Below are positions 1-8,854 of a stretch of DNA of 41,926 nt, piece by piece. The stretch comes from an uncultured Alistipes sp. GTDB lineage: Bacteria > Bacteroidota > Bacteroidia > Bacteroidales > Rikenellaceae. The notes beneath the pieces were generated by a model. That model was not told the origin of the DNA. It made no database searches and saw only the letters and a program-made list of their open reading frames with translations. Numbering within the stretch: the first letter of the stretch is position 1; every line of letters starts with the position of its first letter. Where the stretch lies: positions 1-41,926 of the forward strand of contig CASELE010000012.1 in the NCBI GenBank assembly GCA_949288735.1, in the 5' to 3' direction. Both the position numbers and the translations under genes were made by a program.

Positions 1-64
1 CTGATCGGTCCGCCCGCCCGTCTCGTCTCTATCCCCCGCCCGCCCGGCGAGGACGAAGCCGTGC

Positions 65-90
65 CGTTCATGCGCCGCGGCGCATGAACG
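65..90 (-). terminator. Perfect 26-nt GC-rich palindrome after the beta-barrel gene
   Basis: The 26 bases 65-90 read the same on both strands and centre on a GCGC core. They begin one base past the stop codon of the barrel gene (minus strand). No T-tract follows on the minus strand, so this is a transcript-end hairpin rather than a textbook intrinsic terminator. Function is inferred from position. Confidence 0.5.
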
Positions 91-91
91 C

Positions 92-1777
92 TCAGAAGAC
101 AAACTTCACGCCGGCCACGAAACCCGCACCGTATTCGGGATAGAAGGCATAACGGTAGAGTTTCATGCAGGCCAGATTATAGCCCTCGGCAAAGAGCGAG
201 AAACCCGGCGTGACGCGCCAGTCGAAGTCGACGCCCACATCGGCCGAAAAGGGGGCATCGAAGGTATCCGAACCCAGGCGGGCGCCCTCAACCGTCCAGC
301 TGCGGCGACCGAGCAGGTCGACCGAAGCCCCGACCGAGAACTTGCGGCCTCCGTAGCGTATGGCGAAACGACCCTCGAAGGGGGCCATGCCGTGGGCATA
401 GGGGCAATCGTCGTCGTAGAGATAGCCGTGCAGCCCCAGCGTCATGCCCAGCGGAGCGACGGGACGGAACTCCGCCTCGCCGTTGAGCGAGACGACCCGC
501 TGCCGCCCCTGCCCGAAACCGAAGCCGCCGAAGATGGGAGTGCCGCCCGCCCGATCGTCGAACGACGCATACCAGAAGAGCTGGTTCTCGCGGATACCGG
601 CCGACGCATAGACCCGATAGGAGAAGCGCCGGTCGGTCGAGGAGCCTTCGGCACCCAGACGAAGGTCGTAGAAGACCGTGCTCTTCCGGCCCCACGTGCC
701 GCCGAAGCCGTAGGGATTGAGGCGTGCCAGACGCCGCGGGGCGTTGTCACGCAGCGACCCTTCGATCTCCAGACAGGGGACAAATGCCGGAGAGCCGAGG
801 TCGAGACGGAGATCCAGCGCGGGAAGCACGTAGTGACGCACGCGCTGCGCGGCTATCTTGTCGTAGACGTAGTCGGCGCCGAGCTCCAGCTGCAGGCGGC
901 CGCCGCGCACGCCATAGCGCACGCCGGCCGAGAAGAGATCCTGGAAATAGCCCTCGGACGCCTTCGTTCCGTCGCCGTGTTCGTAGCGCAGGTGAAGCCG
1001 CAACGTATGGGCACCGAAGGTGCGGGCCAATGCACCGTCCACACCCAGATGGGTCTGGCGGGCATCGGGCATGCGCCGCAGGGCGTCGGAACGGTCGAGG
1101 AAAAGGGCTCCGCGCAGTCCGATGTCGAAGTTCAGCCGGCTCAGATCCGTAAAGTCGTCGCCCAGGCGCACCGCCACATCAAACTCGCCGTAGTGGATCG
1201 TCGGGCCGAACGGCGCGGGCATCGTTTCGGAGGTGAACTGTCCGTAGCGACGGCCGTAGAGGTCGTCGTAGCCGATCTCTCCCTCGAGCGTATGGCGTCC
1301 GAGGTACTTGCCCGCGGCCACACCGGCCCGGTTGCCCGTGCGTGTGGCCCGCCCGCTCACGCCGAAATCGTTGCGCAGCGATCCGAACTGCCCATCATGG
1401 TTGATATAGCCCAGCAGATAGCCCGTCCCGGGATTCTGGGTCGAGGCATAAAAGTCGGCCGTCGTCCGGAAGGGATACCCTGCCCCAAGTTTGAGGTAGA
1501 AGGGCTTCGGCCTGTTGAACTCCCAGTAGGTGACCGTGGCCGGACGGAGCGGATCGGTCTGCAGGCGGGTGGAGATGGCGAGCGGCGTAATCGAATAGTC
1601 GATTTCGGGCCGCAGGCACACCGTATCGGTCATGTCGGGCCGTACGGCAAGTTTCGTCGCCGGAGGGACGTCGGGCATGTACTCCTTCGTCACCTCCACT
1701 CGCTTCTCGACCTGCGCGGCGGCCAACATCGGCACAACCGCGGACAGGAGGGTACAGAGGGCTCTTATCGTCTTCAT
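92..1777 (-). CDS. Outer-membrane beta-barrel protein (TonB-receptor-like barrel without plug)
   Basis: 561 aa from the ATG at 1777, chosen because an N-terminal signal peptide (MKTIRALCTLLSAVVPMLAAAQ) starts there; a start seven codons upstream is possible. After a short N-terminal segment of about 80 residues comes a long run of alternating aromatic/hydrophobic and charged stretches typical of transmembrane beta-strands. The chain ends in phenylalanine (KFVF), the usual barrel-assembly signal. There is no visible plug domain or TonB box, so it resembles the barrel part of a TonB-dependent receptor but is too short to be a complete one. The stop of the upstream TPR gene lies 17 bp before this start, so both are probably co-transcribed and may act together at the outer membrane. 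Substrate unknown. Confidence 0.75.
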   Translation of the reverse strand: MKTIRALCTLLSAVVPMLAAAQVEKRVEVTKEYMPDVPPATKLAVRPDMTDTVCLRPEIDYSITPLAISTRLQTDPLRPATVTYWEFNRPKPFYLKLGAGYPFRTTADFYASTQNPGTGYLLGYINHDGQFGSLRNDFGVSGRATRTGNRAGVAAGKYLGRHTLEGEIGYDDLYGRRYGQFTSETMPAPFGPTIHYGEFDVAVRLGDDFTDLSRLNFDIGLRGALFLDRSDALRRMPDARQTHLGVDGALARTFGAHTLRLHLRYEHGDGTKASEGYFQDLFSAGVRYGVRGGRLQLELGADYVYDKIAAQRVRHYVLPALDLRLDLGSPAFVPCLEIEGSLRDNAPRRLARLNPYGFGGTWGRKSTVFYDLRLGAEGSSTDRRFSYRVYASAGIRENQLFWYASFDDRAGGTPIFGGFGFGQGRQRVVSLNGEAEFRPVAPLGMTLGLHGYLYDDDCPYAHGMAPFEGRFAIRYGGRKFSVGASVDLLGRRSWTVEGARLGSDTFDAPFSADVGVDFDWRVTPGFSLFAEGYNLACMKLYRYAFYPEYGAGFVAGVKFVF

Positions 1778-1794
1778 AGTGTGTACCGTATCAA

Positions 1795-4782
1795 TCAATT
1801 GAGGGCGGCGATGCGTTTGCGGGCCTCGTCCACGATGCCGTCATCGGCCGGTGTGTATCCGTCGGCGACGCTCTGCCACGTGGCACGCGCCTGGAAGGCA
1901 TCGCCCCGTTTCATATAGATGTCGCCCAGAAGCAGATATACACGCGCCAGCCAGTAAGCATGGGGCGTTTCGCGGTCGATGTAGTCGAAAGCCTCCTTCT
2001 CGGCACCGTCGAGATCGCCCGCATCGAAGAGCGCCTGCAGGAGATAGTAGGCCGAGGCGGCACCTTCGGCACTCTGCACCTCGTCGCCCAGTCTCCGGTA
2101 GATCTTCAATGCTGCACGGTCGTCGCCCCCGTCGCGGAGCGTTCCTGCCAGGGCGAACTGCGATTCGCGCACGGCCACCTCGCCCGCATCGGCGCACGAG
2201 GCCACGTCGGCCGCCATCGGAGCAATCAGCGCGGCATCGTCCGCGGCCAGCGTCTCCCGCACGTAGGAGGTCATGGCCCGGCTGCGGGCCTCGGGTTCCG
2301 ACACGGCGTCGCAGAGCCGGCGGAAGGCGGCCGCCGACTCCGCATGGCGACCGGCGGCACGGGTCAGTTCGGCCAGCCGACCGAGTGCTTCGGCCGTATA
2401 AGGGGTCGTTCCGCGGTCGGCGAGACGCGTGAGCGTCTCGATGGCCCCGTCGCGCAGGTCGAGACGCATGTAACTGTCGCTCAGATAGTAGAGGGCATCA
2501 TTCAGGTAGTATCCGCGAGGATGCCGCTCGACGTAGCTCTCCAGCGCGCGCACAGCCGCCTCGTCCTTGCGGGCCAGGTAGAGCTGCCGTGCCGCGGCAA
2601 AGGTGAGCGAATCGCGCGCCACGAGCGTGACGTCGCTCTCCAACCCCACCCTTTCGGCATAGTCGAAGTAGGCCTCCACGTCGCCCGACGAAACGTAGAT
2701 GTCGCGGATTCCCTCCATGGCGCCCTTCGCTTCGGCCGAATGGGGGGCGGCGGAGACGGCAAGGTCATAATATTCGAGCGAACGGTCACGGTCGCCCAAA
2801 TTGAGCCATGCGAGCCCCAGGTCGGCAAGCGCCCGGGGGCGCAGAGGCGAGGAGGGCCACCGTCCGACGAACGACTCGAGCGCCTCGGCTCCCTCGGCGT
2901 AGCGGCCGAGCGCCAGACAGGTGCGCCCCAGTTCGTACGAGGCGTCGGCGACGTACCCGCCCTCATCCGCCGCGACGATGCGGCGCAGAGCGGCTATCTT
3001 CTCGTCGTGGCGGCCCATGAGGCCGAGCGTCAGCGCATGCCGGTACTGCGCATAATACTTCGCCGGAGTATCCGACGCCGCGACACGGGCGTATTCGGCC
3101 GCCGCACCGTCGAAATCGCGCATCGCATAGCGCGTGTCGCCAAGCCGGTTACGCGCATCGTCCCGATAGTCGGAAGCGGCTCCGCCCCGGGCAAGGAAAC
3201 GTTCGAAGCTCGCCCCCGCCTCGGCCATGCGGCGCTGCGCGAAACGGCAGTATCCGATGCCGTACTCGGAAAGGGCATACTCCGCGGCCGTGCGCGGTGC
3301 CCGCAGCATGTAGGAGTCGTAGAGTTCGGCGGCACGCTCCCACTCCCCTTCGGCGCAGGCCATCTCGCCCTGCCAGAAGAGGGCGAGCGCGCCGTAACGG
3401 GGACTCACCCCGACGGCGGCCGACTCGGCGAGCAGACGCTTCGCCTCCTCCCGGTCACCCGCCGACCATGCCTCGAGAGCTCGGAAGTAGGCTATCTTCT
3501 GCTTCGCGGCCCTGATATCGGCATCGGGGTCGGCGACGGCGCGTATGGCTTCGTAGGCGGCATCGTAATCGCGGGCATTGTAATAGGCGGCCACGAGCAG
3601 CTCGCGCGCCTCGGCGGCACGGGGCGACGAGGGATAGCGCTCGAGGTAGCGCGTCAGCACGTTGATCGCGCCGTTGAACGCACCGCCACCCAGTTCGTAC
3701 TGCAGCTTGCCGTAGTTGAAGAGCGCATCTTCGGCAATCGCCGCATCGGTGCCTCCGTCGGCCGCCATGGCGAAGGCCTGCATCGCCTCCTGCTTGGCAC
3801 CGCGTCGCACGTAGCAGTCGGCCAGGTGGTACGACGCATTCTGCGTCAGATCGTCCGCCGCACCGCACGCACGCCGCAGGTAGGGCTCCGCAGCCTCGTA
3901 ACGGGCGGTACGGTAGAGTGAATAGCCTGTCAGATACTCCTCGTTGCGGCCGAAGGCGCCCCCGTCACGGCGGTAGGCGGCCAGACAGTCGAGCGCCCTG
4001 GCGTATTCGTCCAGATGGAACCACGCCTCGGCCAGCATGCGCTCCAGCTCGACACGGTAAGAGGGGGCCGCCTTCGCCGCAAGGGCCTCCCCTTCGCGGA
4101 CCACATAGCGGTAGTCGCCCTCGCGGAACCCGAGCTGCAGCAGATAATAGGGGACCAGCGCGCCGTAGGCCTCGCTCGAAGCGAGACGCTCGAAACCGGC
4201 ACGGGCCGCATCGTCATCGCCGCGCAGGTAGTCGACGTAGGAGCGGAAGTAGAGCGCGTGGTCGGCATATTCGCTCTCGGGCGCGATGCGGGCGAAGTAG
4301 CCGTAGGCCTCGTCGTAGCGGCCCGCTCCGAAAGCCGCATAGCCCATGCGTATGTCGTAACGCTCGCGGCGCACGGCATCCAGCGCCTCGTAGTCCACCT
4401 CGGCGAAGGTACGGGCCGCCGCCTGCATGTCGTCGCGCGTACAGTAGTAGGAGCCGAGCGAGAAGAGAACGTCGTTGCGGTAGACCGACTCGGGCCACTT
4501 CTCGAGGAAGCTGCGGAGCCCTCCCCCGGCATCGCGGGATCCCAGCTCCACGGCACAGGCCGCGAGATAGTACTCCACCTGCTGCCGCTCCGCACGGTCG
4601 GTCCTGCGGAGCGTCCGGCGCGCACGGAGAAATTCGTGGCGGGCATCGTTCCACCGGCCCAGGTCGAAGAGTTCGACCCCGCGATCGATGAAACGGTATG
4701 TCTCGGGAGTCGCCGCCCGCAGCCGCGAAAGCGGCACGAACGCCGCGAAGAGCCACGGCACGACGAACATGTATCTGCGCAT
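1795..4782 (-). CDS. Large periplasmic tetratricopeptide-repeat protein
   Basis: 995 aa. The ATG at 4782 is chosen because it begins a signal peptide (MRRYMFVVPWLFAAFVPLSR) and lies just downstream of a TAnnTTTG promoter box at 4809-4816; the reading frame continues open upstream but there it overlaps the DoxX-like gene. Nearly the whole mature chain is helical repeats of TPR/BamD-like type: recurring A/Y/G patterns such as YYLAACAVELG, YNARDYDAAYEAI, ALADLGLAWLNLGD and YLLLGDIYMKRGDAFQA, ending in RKRIAALN. TPR arrays bind proteins; the partner is probably the beta-barrel protein encoded 17 bp downstream. No catalytic domain is visible. The exact function is not recognised; export, envelope assembly or adhesion are possible. 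Confidence 0.8.
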   Translation of the reverse strand: MRRYMFVVPWLFAAFVPLSRLRAATPETYRFIDRGVELFDLGRWNDARHEFLRARRTLRRTDRAERQQVEYYLAACAVELGSRDAGGGLRSFLEKWPESVYRNDVLFSLGSYYCTRDDMQAAARTFAEVDYEALDAVRRERYDIRMGYAAFGAGRYDEAYGYFARIAPESEYADHALYFRSYVDYLRGDDDAARAGFERLASSEAYGALVPYYLLQLGFREGDYRYVVREGEALAAKAAPSYRVELERMLAEAWFHLDEYARALDCLAAYRRDGGAFGRNEEYLTGYSLYRTARYEAAEPYLRRACGAADDLTQNASYHLADCYVRRGAKQEAMQAFAMAADGGTDAAIAEDALFNYGKLQYELGGGAFNGAINVLTRYLERYPSSPRAAEARELLVAAYYNARDYDAAYEAIRAVADPDADIRAAKQKIAYFRALEAWSAGDREEAKRLLAESAAVGVSPRYGALALFWQGEMACAEGEWERAAELYDSYMLRAPRTAAEYALSEYGIGYCRFAQRRMAEAGASFERFLARGGAASDYRDDARNRLGDTRYAMRDFDGAAAEYARVAASDTPAKYYAQYRHALTLGLMGRHDEKIAALRRIVAADEGGYVADASYELGRTCLALGRYAEGAEALESFVGRWPSSPLRPRALADLGLAWLNLGDRDRSLEYYDLAVSAAPHSAEAKGAMEGIRDIYVSSGDVEAYFDYAERVGLESDVTLVARDSLTFAAARQLYLARKDEAAVRALESYVERHPRGYYLNDALYYLSDSYMRLDLRDGAIETLTRLADRGTTPYTAEALGRLAELTRAAGRHAESAAAFRRLCDAVSEPEARSRAMTSYVRETLAADDAALIAPMAADVASCADAGEVAVRESQFALAGTLRDGGDDRAALKIYRRLGDEVQSAEGAASAYYLLQALFDAGDLDGAEKEAFDYIDRETPHAYWLARVYLLLGDIYMKRGDAFQARATWQSVADGYTPADDGIVDEARKRIAALN

Positions 4783-4808
4783 AAGGTTTTCTGAGCTAAG
4801 TGAACGGA

Positions 4809-4816
4809 CAAAGATA
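4809..4816 (-). promoter_or_regulatory. Bacteroidota -7 box (TATCTTTG) for the TPR-barrel operon
   Basis: The minus strand reads TATCTTTG, a match to TAnnTTTG, 27 bp upstream of the TPR start. No clear TTG is present at the -33 spacing. Confidence 0.55.
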
Positions 4817-4889
4817 ACGAATTTTTCGGTCGTGCACACCGCTTTTTCCGCCTGCGGGCGGACCGCGCCGACAGGGTGCGGCGGGCCCG

Positions 4890-6011
4890 TCACGGACGCA
4901 CGTCGCGGCAGTTGCGCTTGCGCACGATCACTCCGTCGTCGAGCACGACGACCCCCGTGCGGGCACGGAGCATGGTCTTCATCACCGTGGCGTCGATGTT
5001 GTAGCAGCGCACCGAATCGGCGCCGTCGCCGAACGAACGGTATGTGACCTCCGACAGCGGTTCGGGAGTCAGGCAGACGGCCAGCGCCCCTTCGGCCTGC
5101 GCCCGCCGCACGAGCCTTTCGAGCCGCCGCGCACAACTGCGGCCCACGCCGTCGAACTCCGTGACACAGACAAGGTAGACCCGGCCTGGAGCGGTCAGTA
5201 TCCGCTCCGTCGCGTCGCCATCGGCATCGCGCAGCGAGAATTCGCTCATCAGCGCCTCCACGACAGGAAGTTCCTCGTCGATACGGGTCGCAACCCACTC
5301 CCAGCGGGTCGTATCCTGCCACTCGGGGTCGTCGAGCGCGAACTCGCGTTCACGGCCCGTCGCCCGGTCGCGGTAGACGAGACGCAGCTCAGCCCCTCCG
5401 TCACCGGCGTCGGAGGCCGAGGCATGCATCTCCTCCCAGATGTTCACCCCGACCTTGTAGGGAAGGAAGTCGATCAGCGGCAGATGGCGGTAGCAGAAGG
5501 TCCCCAGTCCCATCGAGAAGGCGAAGAAGAAGAGGGCGCAGACAATCTCCGCCGGCTTGAAGGCGAAGATGCGGTCGGGACGGTAGCGGTACCACACGAC
5601 GAAGGCCATGGGCAGCAGCACCAGATTCTTGAGGAAGGTCTGCCACGGCGTGAGTTTCAGCGCATCGCCGAAACAGCCGCAGTCCTCCACGGGAATCCAC
5701 GTGGCGCTCAGCAGCGTGAGCAACGTGAAGAAGACCATGGAGAGCAGGGCGAAGATCGAGACCATGCGTACCCGCACCCGGAAGAGGAGCATGCATCCCA
5801 TCATGAGTTCGGCTCCGCAGAGCCAGATCGAGAAGGTCATACTCCACGGCTCCAGGCGCTCGAACCCGTATATGGATAGATACTCGTTGATTTTCAACGC
5901 CGTACCCCATGGATCTATCACCTTCGTAAAGCCCGAGGCGACGAAGGTACAGGCCAGCACGATGCGGCAGATGCGGGCGATGATGCGGAAGCTGCGCGAC
6001 GAACGGATCAT
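4890..6011 (-). CDS. DoxX/MauE-like membrane protein, BT_3928 type
   Basis: 373 aa from the ATG at 6011, whose ATGA overlaps the tmk stop. The N-terminal half has about five hydrophobic helices (for example IVLACTFVASGFTKVIDPWG and SIFALLSMVFFTLLTLLSA) and the motif EDCGCFGD, typical of the DoxX/MauE membrane family, which is linked to periplasmic redox and thiol handling. The C-terminal part (about residues 190-373) is soluble and looks like a degenerate thioredoxin-type fold ending ATVMKTMLRARTGVVVLDDG, the pattern seen in Bacteroidota BT_3928-family proteins. Family membership is a confident reading of the motifs; the biochemical role is not established. Translational coupling to tmk suggests co-expression only. 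Confidence 0.75.
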   Translation of the reverse strand: MIRSSRSFRIIARICRIVLACTFVASGFTKVIDPWGTALKINEYLSIYGFERLEPWSMTFSIWLCGAELMMGCMLLFRVRVRMVSIFALLSMVFFTLLTLLSATWIPVEDCGCFGDALKLTPWQTFLKNLVLLPMAFVVWYRYRPDRIFAFKPAEIVCALFFFAFSMGLGTFCYRHLPLIDFLPYKVGVNIWEEMHASASDAGDGGAELRLVYRDRATGREREFALDDPEWQDTTRWEWVATRIDEELPVVEALMSEFSLRDADGDATERILTAPGRVYLVCVTEFDGVGRSCARRLERLVRRAQAEGALAVCLTPEPLSEVTYRSFGDGADSVRCYNIDATVMKTMLRARTGVVVLDDGVIVRKRNCRDVRP

Positions 6012-6700
6012 GGGCGTCTGTCGATGATGGGTCCGAGAATCCGGCGGATGCGGTCGAAGACGGTATCGGCATCGGCCATGCCGCCCGCTCCGTCGCCGCA
6101 CGAAACGCAGAGGGGTCCCCCCTCGGTGTGCGACGCCTCGAGATAGAGGGCCCGCACGCGCTGCTGCAGCGCAAGCGACGACTCGTGAATATCCTGCGCA
6201 CCCTGCAGATATGCGCGGTCATCACCCGCACGCTCCCCGGCGAGGCGCTCGGCGACGAAGGAGAGCGGCACGTCGAGGAAGAGCGACACGTCGGGCCGCG
6301 GCACGCCGTGATGCCCGTATTCGAGGTCGAGAATCCACTGCGCCAGCCGGTGCCGCTCCTCGTCCGTACCGCGGAGCTTGGCGCACTGGTAGGCGACATT
6401 CGACCAGACATAGCGGTCGAGCAGCACCGTACGGCCCTCGTCGAGCCATCTGCGGAGCTGCGGGGCGGCATCGGCCCGGTCGCCGGCGAAAAGCAGAGCG
6501 GCAAGGTAGGGATCCACCGCGTCGGCCGTGCCGAACTCGCCCCGCAGGAAGCGGGAGATCAGCTCGCCGTAGAATGGCGCGTCGTACCGCGGAAAGTGGA
6601 GGTACTCCACCCGACGGCCCGACGATTCGAGCAGCGCACGCAGCCGGCGCATCTGCGTCGACTTGCCGGCTCCGTCCAATCCTTCCAGCACTATGAACAT
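6008..6700 (-). CDS. tmk: Thymidylate kinase
   Basis: 230 aa, close to the usual 205-230. Phosphorylates dTMP to dTDP with ATP in the cytoplasm, the committed kinase step for dTTP. The start MFIVLEGLDGAGKST contains the P-loop (residues 7-15); the longer open frame upstream has no family similarity. HFPRYD and the DRY-type motif LLDRYVWSNVAYQ are visible, followed by a lid region around RLAGERAGDD. The gene lies 77 bp downstream of sufS on the same strand and overlaps the DoxX-like gene by four bases, so it may be the distal part of the suf transcript. Confidence 0.93.
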   Translation of the reverse strand: MFIVLEGLDGAGKSTQMRRLRALLESSGRRVEYLHFPRYDAPFYGELISRFLRGEFGTADAVDPYLAALLFAGDRADAAPQLRRWLDEGRTVLLDRYVWSNVAYQCAKLRGTDEERHRLAQWILDLEYGHHGVPRPDVSLFLDVPLSFVAERLAGERAGDDRAYLQGAQDIHESSLALQQRVRALYLEASHTEGGPLCVSCGDGAGGMADADTVFDRIRRILGPIIDRRP

Positions 6701-6721
6701 CTCTTCACTCTCTGTGTTGTC

Positions 6722-6740
6722 CCTCCGGCCGGGCCGGAGG
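6722..6740 (-). other. Intercistronic GC hairpin between sufS and tmk
   Basis: A 19-nt inverted repeat (CCTCCGGCC and its complement around one base) lies in the 77-bp gap between sufS and tmk. No T-tract follows on the minus strand. It could attenuate or stabilise the distal tmk-doxX part of the transcript. Confidence 0.4.
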
Positions 6741-6777
6741 ATTCGTATCCAATCTTGCCCGCTTGCGGCGCAACGCC

Positions 6778-7992
6778 CTACCGGAGCATGCGCACGGCAC
6801 GCTCCACCCCGTCGGCCAGAGCGTCGATCTCGGCGCGCGTATTGTAGAGGGCCAGCGACGCCCGGCACATGCCCGTCACGCCGTAGTGGGCCATCACCGG
6901 TTCGGCGCAGTGCTGTCCCGTACGGACCGCGATGCCCAGCTTGTCGAGAATCATCCCCAGGTCGTAGGGATGCACCCCCTCAACATTGAACGAGAGGATG
7001 GCGCACTTGTCCGGCTCGGTACCGTAGATGCGCAGTCCGTCGATGGCCTGCAGCCGGTCGACGGCATGGGCCAGCAGTTCCGCTTCGTGGGCTTCGGCTT
7101 CGGCCCGGGGTATCGATTCGAGGAAACGCACCGCCTCGCCCAGACCGATGGCGCCGATGTAGTTGGGCGTACCCGCCTCGAACTTCAGCGGCACGGGGGC
7201 GAAAGTGGTCCGTTCGAACGAGACGCGATCCACCATCTCGCCGCCCGAAAGGAAGGGAGGCATCGCCTCGAGCAGCTCGTGGCGGCCCCACAGCACACCG
7301 ATACCCGTCGGACCGTATAGCTTGTGGCCGGAAAATGCATAGAAGTCGCAGCCGAGCGCCCCGACGTCGGCTCCGCCGTGAACGACGCCCTGGCAGCCGT
7401 CCACCACGACCACGGCGCCCACGGCATGGGCCGCCTCGATCACCGGGCGCAGATCGGGACGCGTACCGAGCGTATTGGAGGCCTGTGTCACGGCCACCGC
7501 CTTGGTCCTTCCGTCGACGAGCCGGTCGAGCAGCTCCGTGCGGAGACGACCTCCGTCGTTGAAGGGCAGCATGCGCAGTTCGGCACCCTGCTGCTGCGCC
7601 GCCAGCTGCCACGGCACGAGGTTCGAGTGGTGCTCCATCTCGCTCACGACCACATTGTCGCCCGGGCGGAGGTTAGTGCCTCCCCAGGCCCGAGCCACCG
7701 CATTGAGCGACGCCGTGGCACCGGCAGTGAAGATCACCTCCTCGCGCCGGGCGCCGATGAAGGCGGCGATCCGGCCGCGTGCCTCCTCGTAACGTTCGGT
7801 GGTCTGTTCCGATAGCCAGTGGGCACCGCGATGCACGTTGGCGTTCAGCTCGCGATGGAGACGGTCCACCGTATCGATGACGCAGCGCGGCTTCTGAGCC
7901 GTGGCGCCGCTGTCGAGGTAGACGAGCGGGCGCCCGTAGACCTCGCGCGCAAGAATCGGGAACTCGGCCCGTATCTTTTCGACGTCGAACAT
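6778..7992 (-). CDS. sufS: Cysteine desulfurase SufS
   Basis: 404 aa, the normal size for group II cysteine desulfurases. A PLP enzyme that takes sulfur from cysteine, forming alanine and an enzyme persulfide for Fe-S cluster assembly. Visible signatures are YLDSGATAQKP near the N-terminus, the PLP lysine K224 in FSGHKLYGPTG, and the persulfide cysteine C362 in RTGQHCAEPVM. The aspartate that contacts PLP sits in VVVVDGCQGVVH, where many homologues have GAQ; the cysteine there is a small oddity. It is the last suf gene in the order B-C-D-S, 46 bp after sufD with a hairpin between. No sufE or sufU sulfur acceptor is present in the window. Confidence 0.95.
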   Translation of the reverse strand: MFDVEKIRAEFPILAREVYGRPLVYLDSGATAQKPRCVIDTVDRLHRELNANVHRGAHWLSEQTTERYEEARGRIAAFIGARREEVIFTAGATASLNAVARAWGGTNLRPGDNVVVSEMEHHSNLVPWQLAAQQQGAELRMLPFNDGGRLRTELLDRLVDGRTKAVAVTQASNTLGTRPDLRPVIEAAHAVGAVVVVDGCQGVVHGGADVGALGCDFYAFSGHKLYGPTGIGVLWGRHELLEAMPPFLSGGEMVDRVSFERTTFAPVPLKFEAGTPNYIGAIGLGEAVRFLESIPRAEAEAHEAELLAHAVDRLQAIDGLRIYGTEPDKCAILSFNVEGVHPYDLGMILDKLGIAVRTGQHCAEPVMAHYGVTGMCRASLALYNTRAEIDALADGVERAVRMLR

Positions 7993-8006
7993 AAATCCTT
8001 ATCGCT

Positions 8007-8032
8007 TTTCGGCCGCTGTGCGGCGGCCGAAA
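8007..8032 (-). other. Intercistronic hairpin between sufD and sufS
   Basis: A 10-bp perfect stem (8007-8016 with 8023-8032) encloses a 6-nt loop in the 46-bp gap. On the minus strand it is followed by A residues, not T, so it is not an intrinsic terminator. It may be an mRNA-stability or processing element that sets different SufS and SufBCD levels. Confidence 0.45.
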
Positions 8033-8038
8033 CAAAAA

Positions 8039-8854
8039 CTACATCCGTTCGAGTTTCTCCGAGACGGCCTGCAGAAGCGGTTCGCGCAGCGACCCGACGG
8101 GAAGGTCGAGCAGTACGCTCCCCACGAAGCCTTCGAGCCGGAGCCTGCGTGCCTGCGACTCGCTCAGTCCGCGCTGGCGCATGTAGAATATCGCCTCTTC
8201 GTCCATCTGTCCTACCGTCGCACCGTGCGAACACTGCACGTCGTCGGCGTAGATCTCCAGTTGGGGCTGCGTCTCGATGCGGGCCGTGCGGCTCACGAGA
8301 ATGTTGTGGCTCTGCTGCCGCGCATCGGTGCGCTGTGCGCCGGGGGCCACATGGACCAGACCGCGGAACATGCCCCGCGCCTCGCCGCCGGCCACGCCAC
8401 GGACCAGGGAGTGGCTGCGGCAGTCGGATGTCATGTGGTCGATGCGTACGGCCGTCTCGGCATACTCCGCACCGGCCGCAAGGAAGAGCCCGCGCAGATC
8501 GCATTCGGCCTCCGGACCGTCGAGCACAGCGCGGCACACGGCACGCGAACCGGCTAGCTGGACCGTCGTGAGACGGCAGAGGCTCCGGGCCGCCAGCGTT
8601 GCCTCGAACGAGACGAAGGCGTCGCCCGTGAAGATCTGAACCACCGACAGGCTGGCCCCTTCGGCCAGCCGGACACGCACCTCGCATTCGAGGGGCGCAC
8701 CGTGCATCAGAACGAGCCGGGCCGAAGAACCGGCCGCCGCCTCGACCTGCAGGCTCTGCGGATCGCTCACCGCATAGGGAGCTTCGCACGCGCCCTCGAT
8801 ACGCAGCGTCCCGCCCGTAAAGGGGACGAAGCCCGCCATACTACTCAGCTCCAT
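8039..8854 (-). CDS. sufD: SufD, short form (Fe-S scaffold subunit)
   Basis: 271 aa if translation starts at 8854; the next ATG at 8839 gives 266 aa and begins one base after the sufC stop. SufD pairs with SufB and SufC in the SufBC2D scaffold. The C-terminal SufB/SufD core is clear: QQSHNILVSRTARIETQP, then LEIYADDVQCSHGATVGQMD with the conserved histidine, and FYMRQRGLSESQARRL. Typical SufD proteins are about 400-450 aa, so the N-terminal helical region is largely missing here. The preceding sequence in this strand is sufC, so this is not a missed upstream start. It overlaps sufC by 14 bp and is probably translationally coupled. Confidence 0.88.
   Translation of the reverse strand: MELSSMAGFVPFTGGTLRIEGACEAPYAVSDPQSLQVEAAAGSSARLVLMHGAPLECEVRVRLAEGASLSVVQIFTGDAFVSFEATLAARSLCRLTTVQLAGSRAVCRAVLDGPEAECDLRGLFLAAGAEYAETAVRIDHMTSDCRSHSLVRGVAGGEARGMFRGLVHVAPGAQRTDARQQSHNILVSRTARIETQPQLEIYADDVQCSHGATVGQMDEEAIFYMRQRGLSESQARRLRLEGFVGSVLLDLPVGSLREPLLQAVSEKLERM

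Noticed and set aside
392..3921. Two long plus-strand open frames opposite the barrel and TPR genes
   Set aside because: Both are shadows of the minus-strand genes, which have signal peptides and recognisable architecture.
4842..4866. Hairpin next to a T-run between the TPR and DoxX-like genes
   Set aside because: The T-run is on the plus strand before the stem, so it does not act as a terminator for the minus-strand DoxX-like gene.
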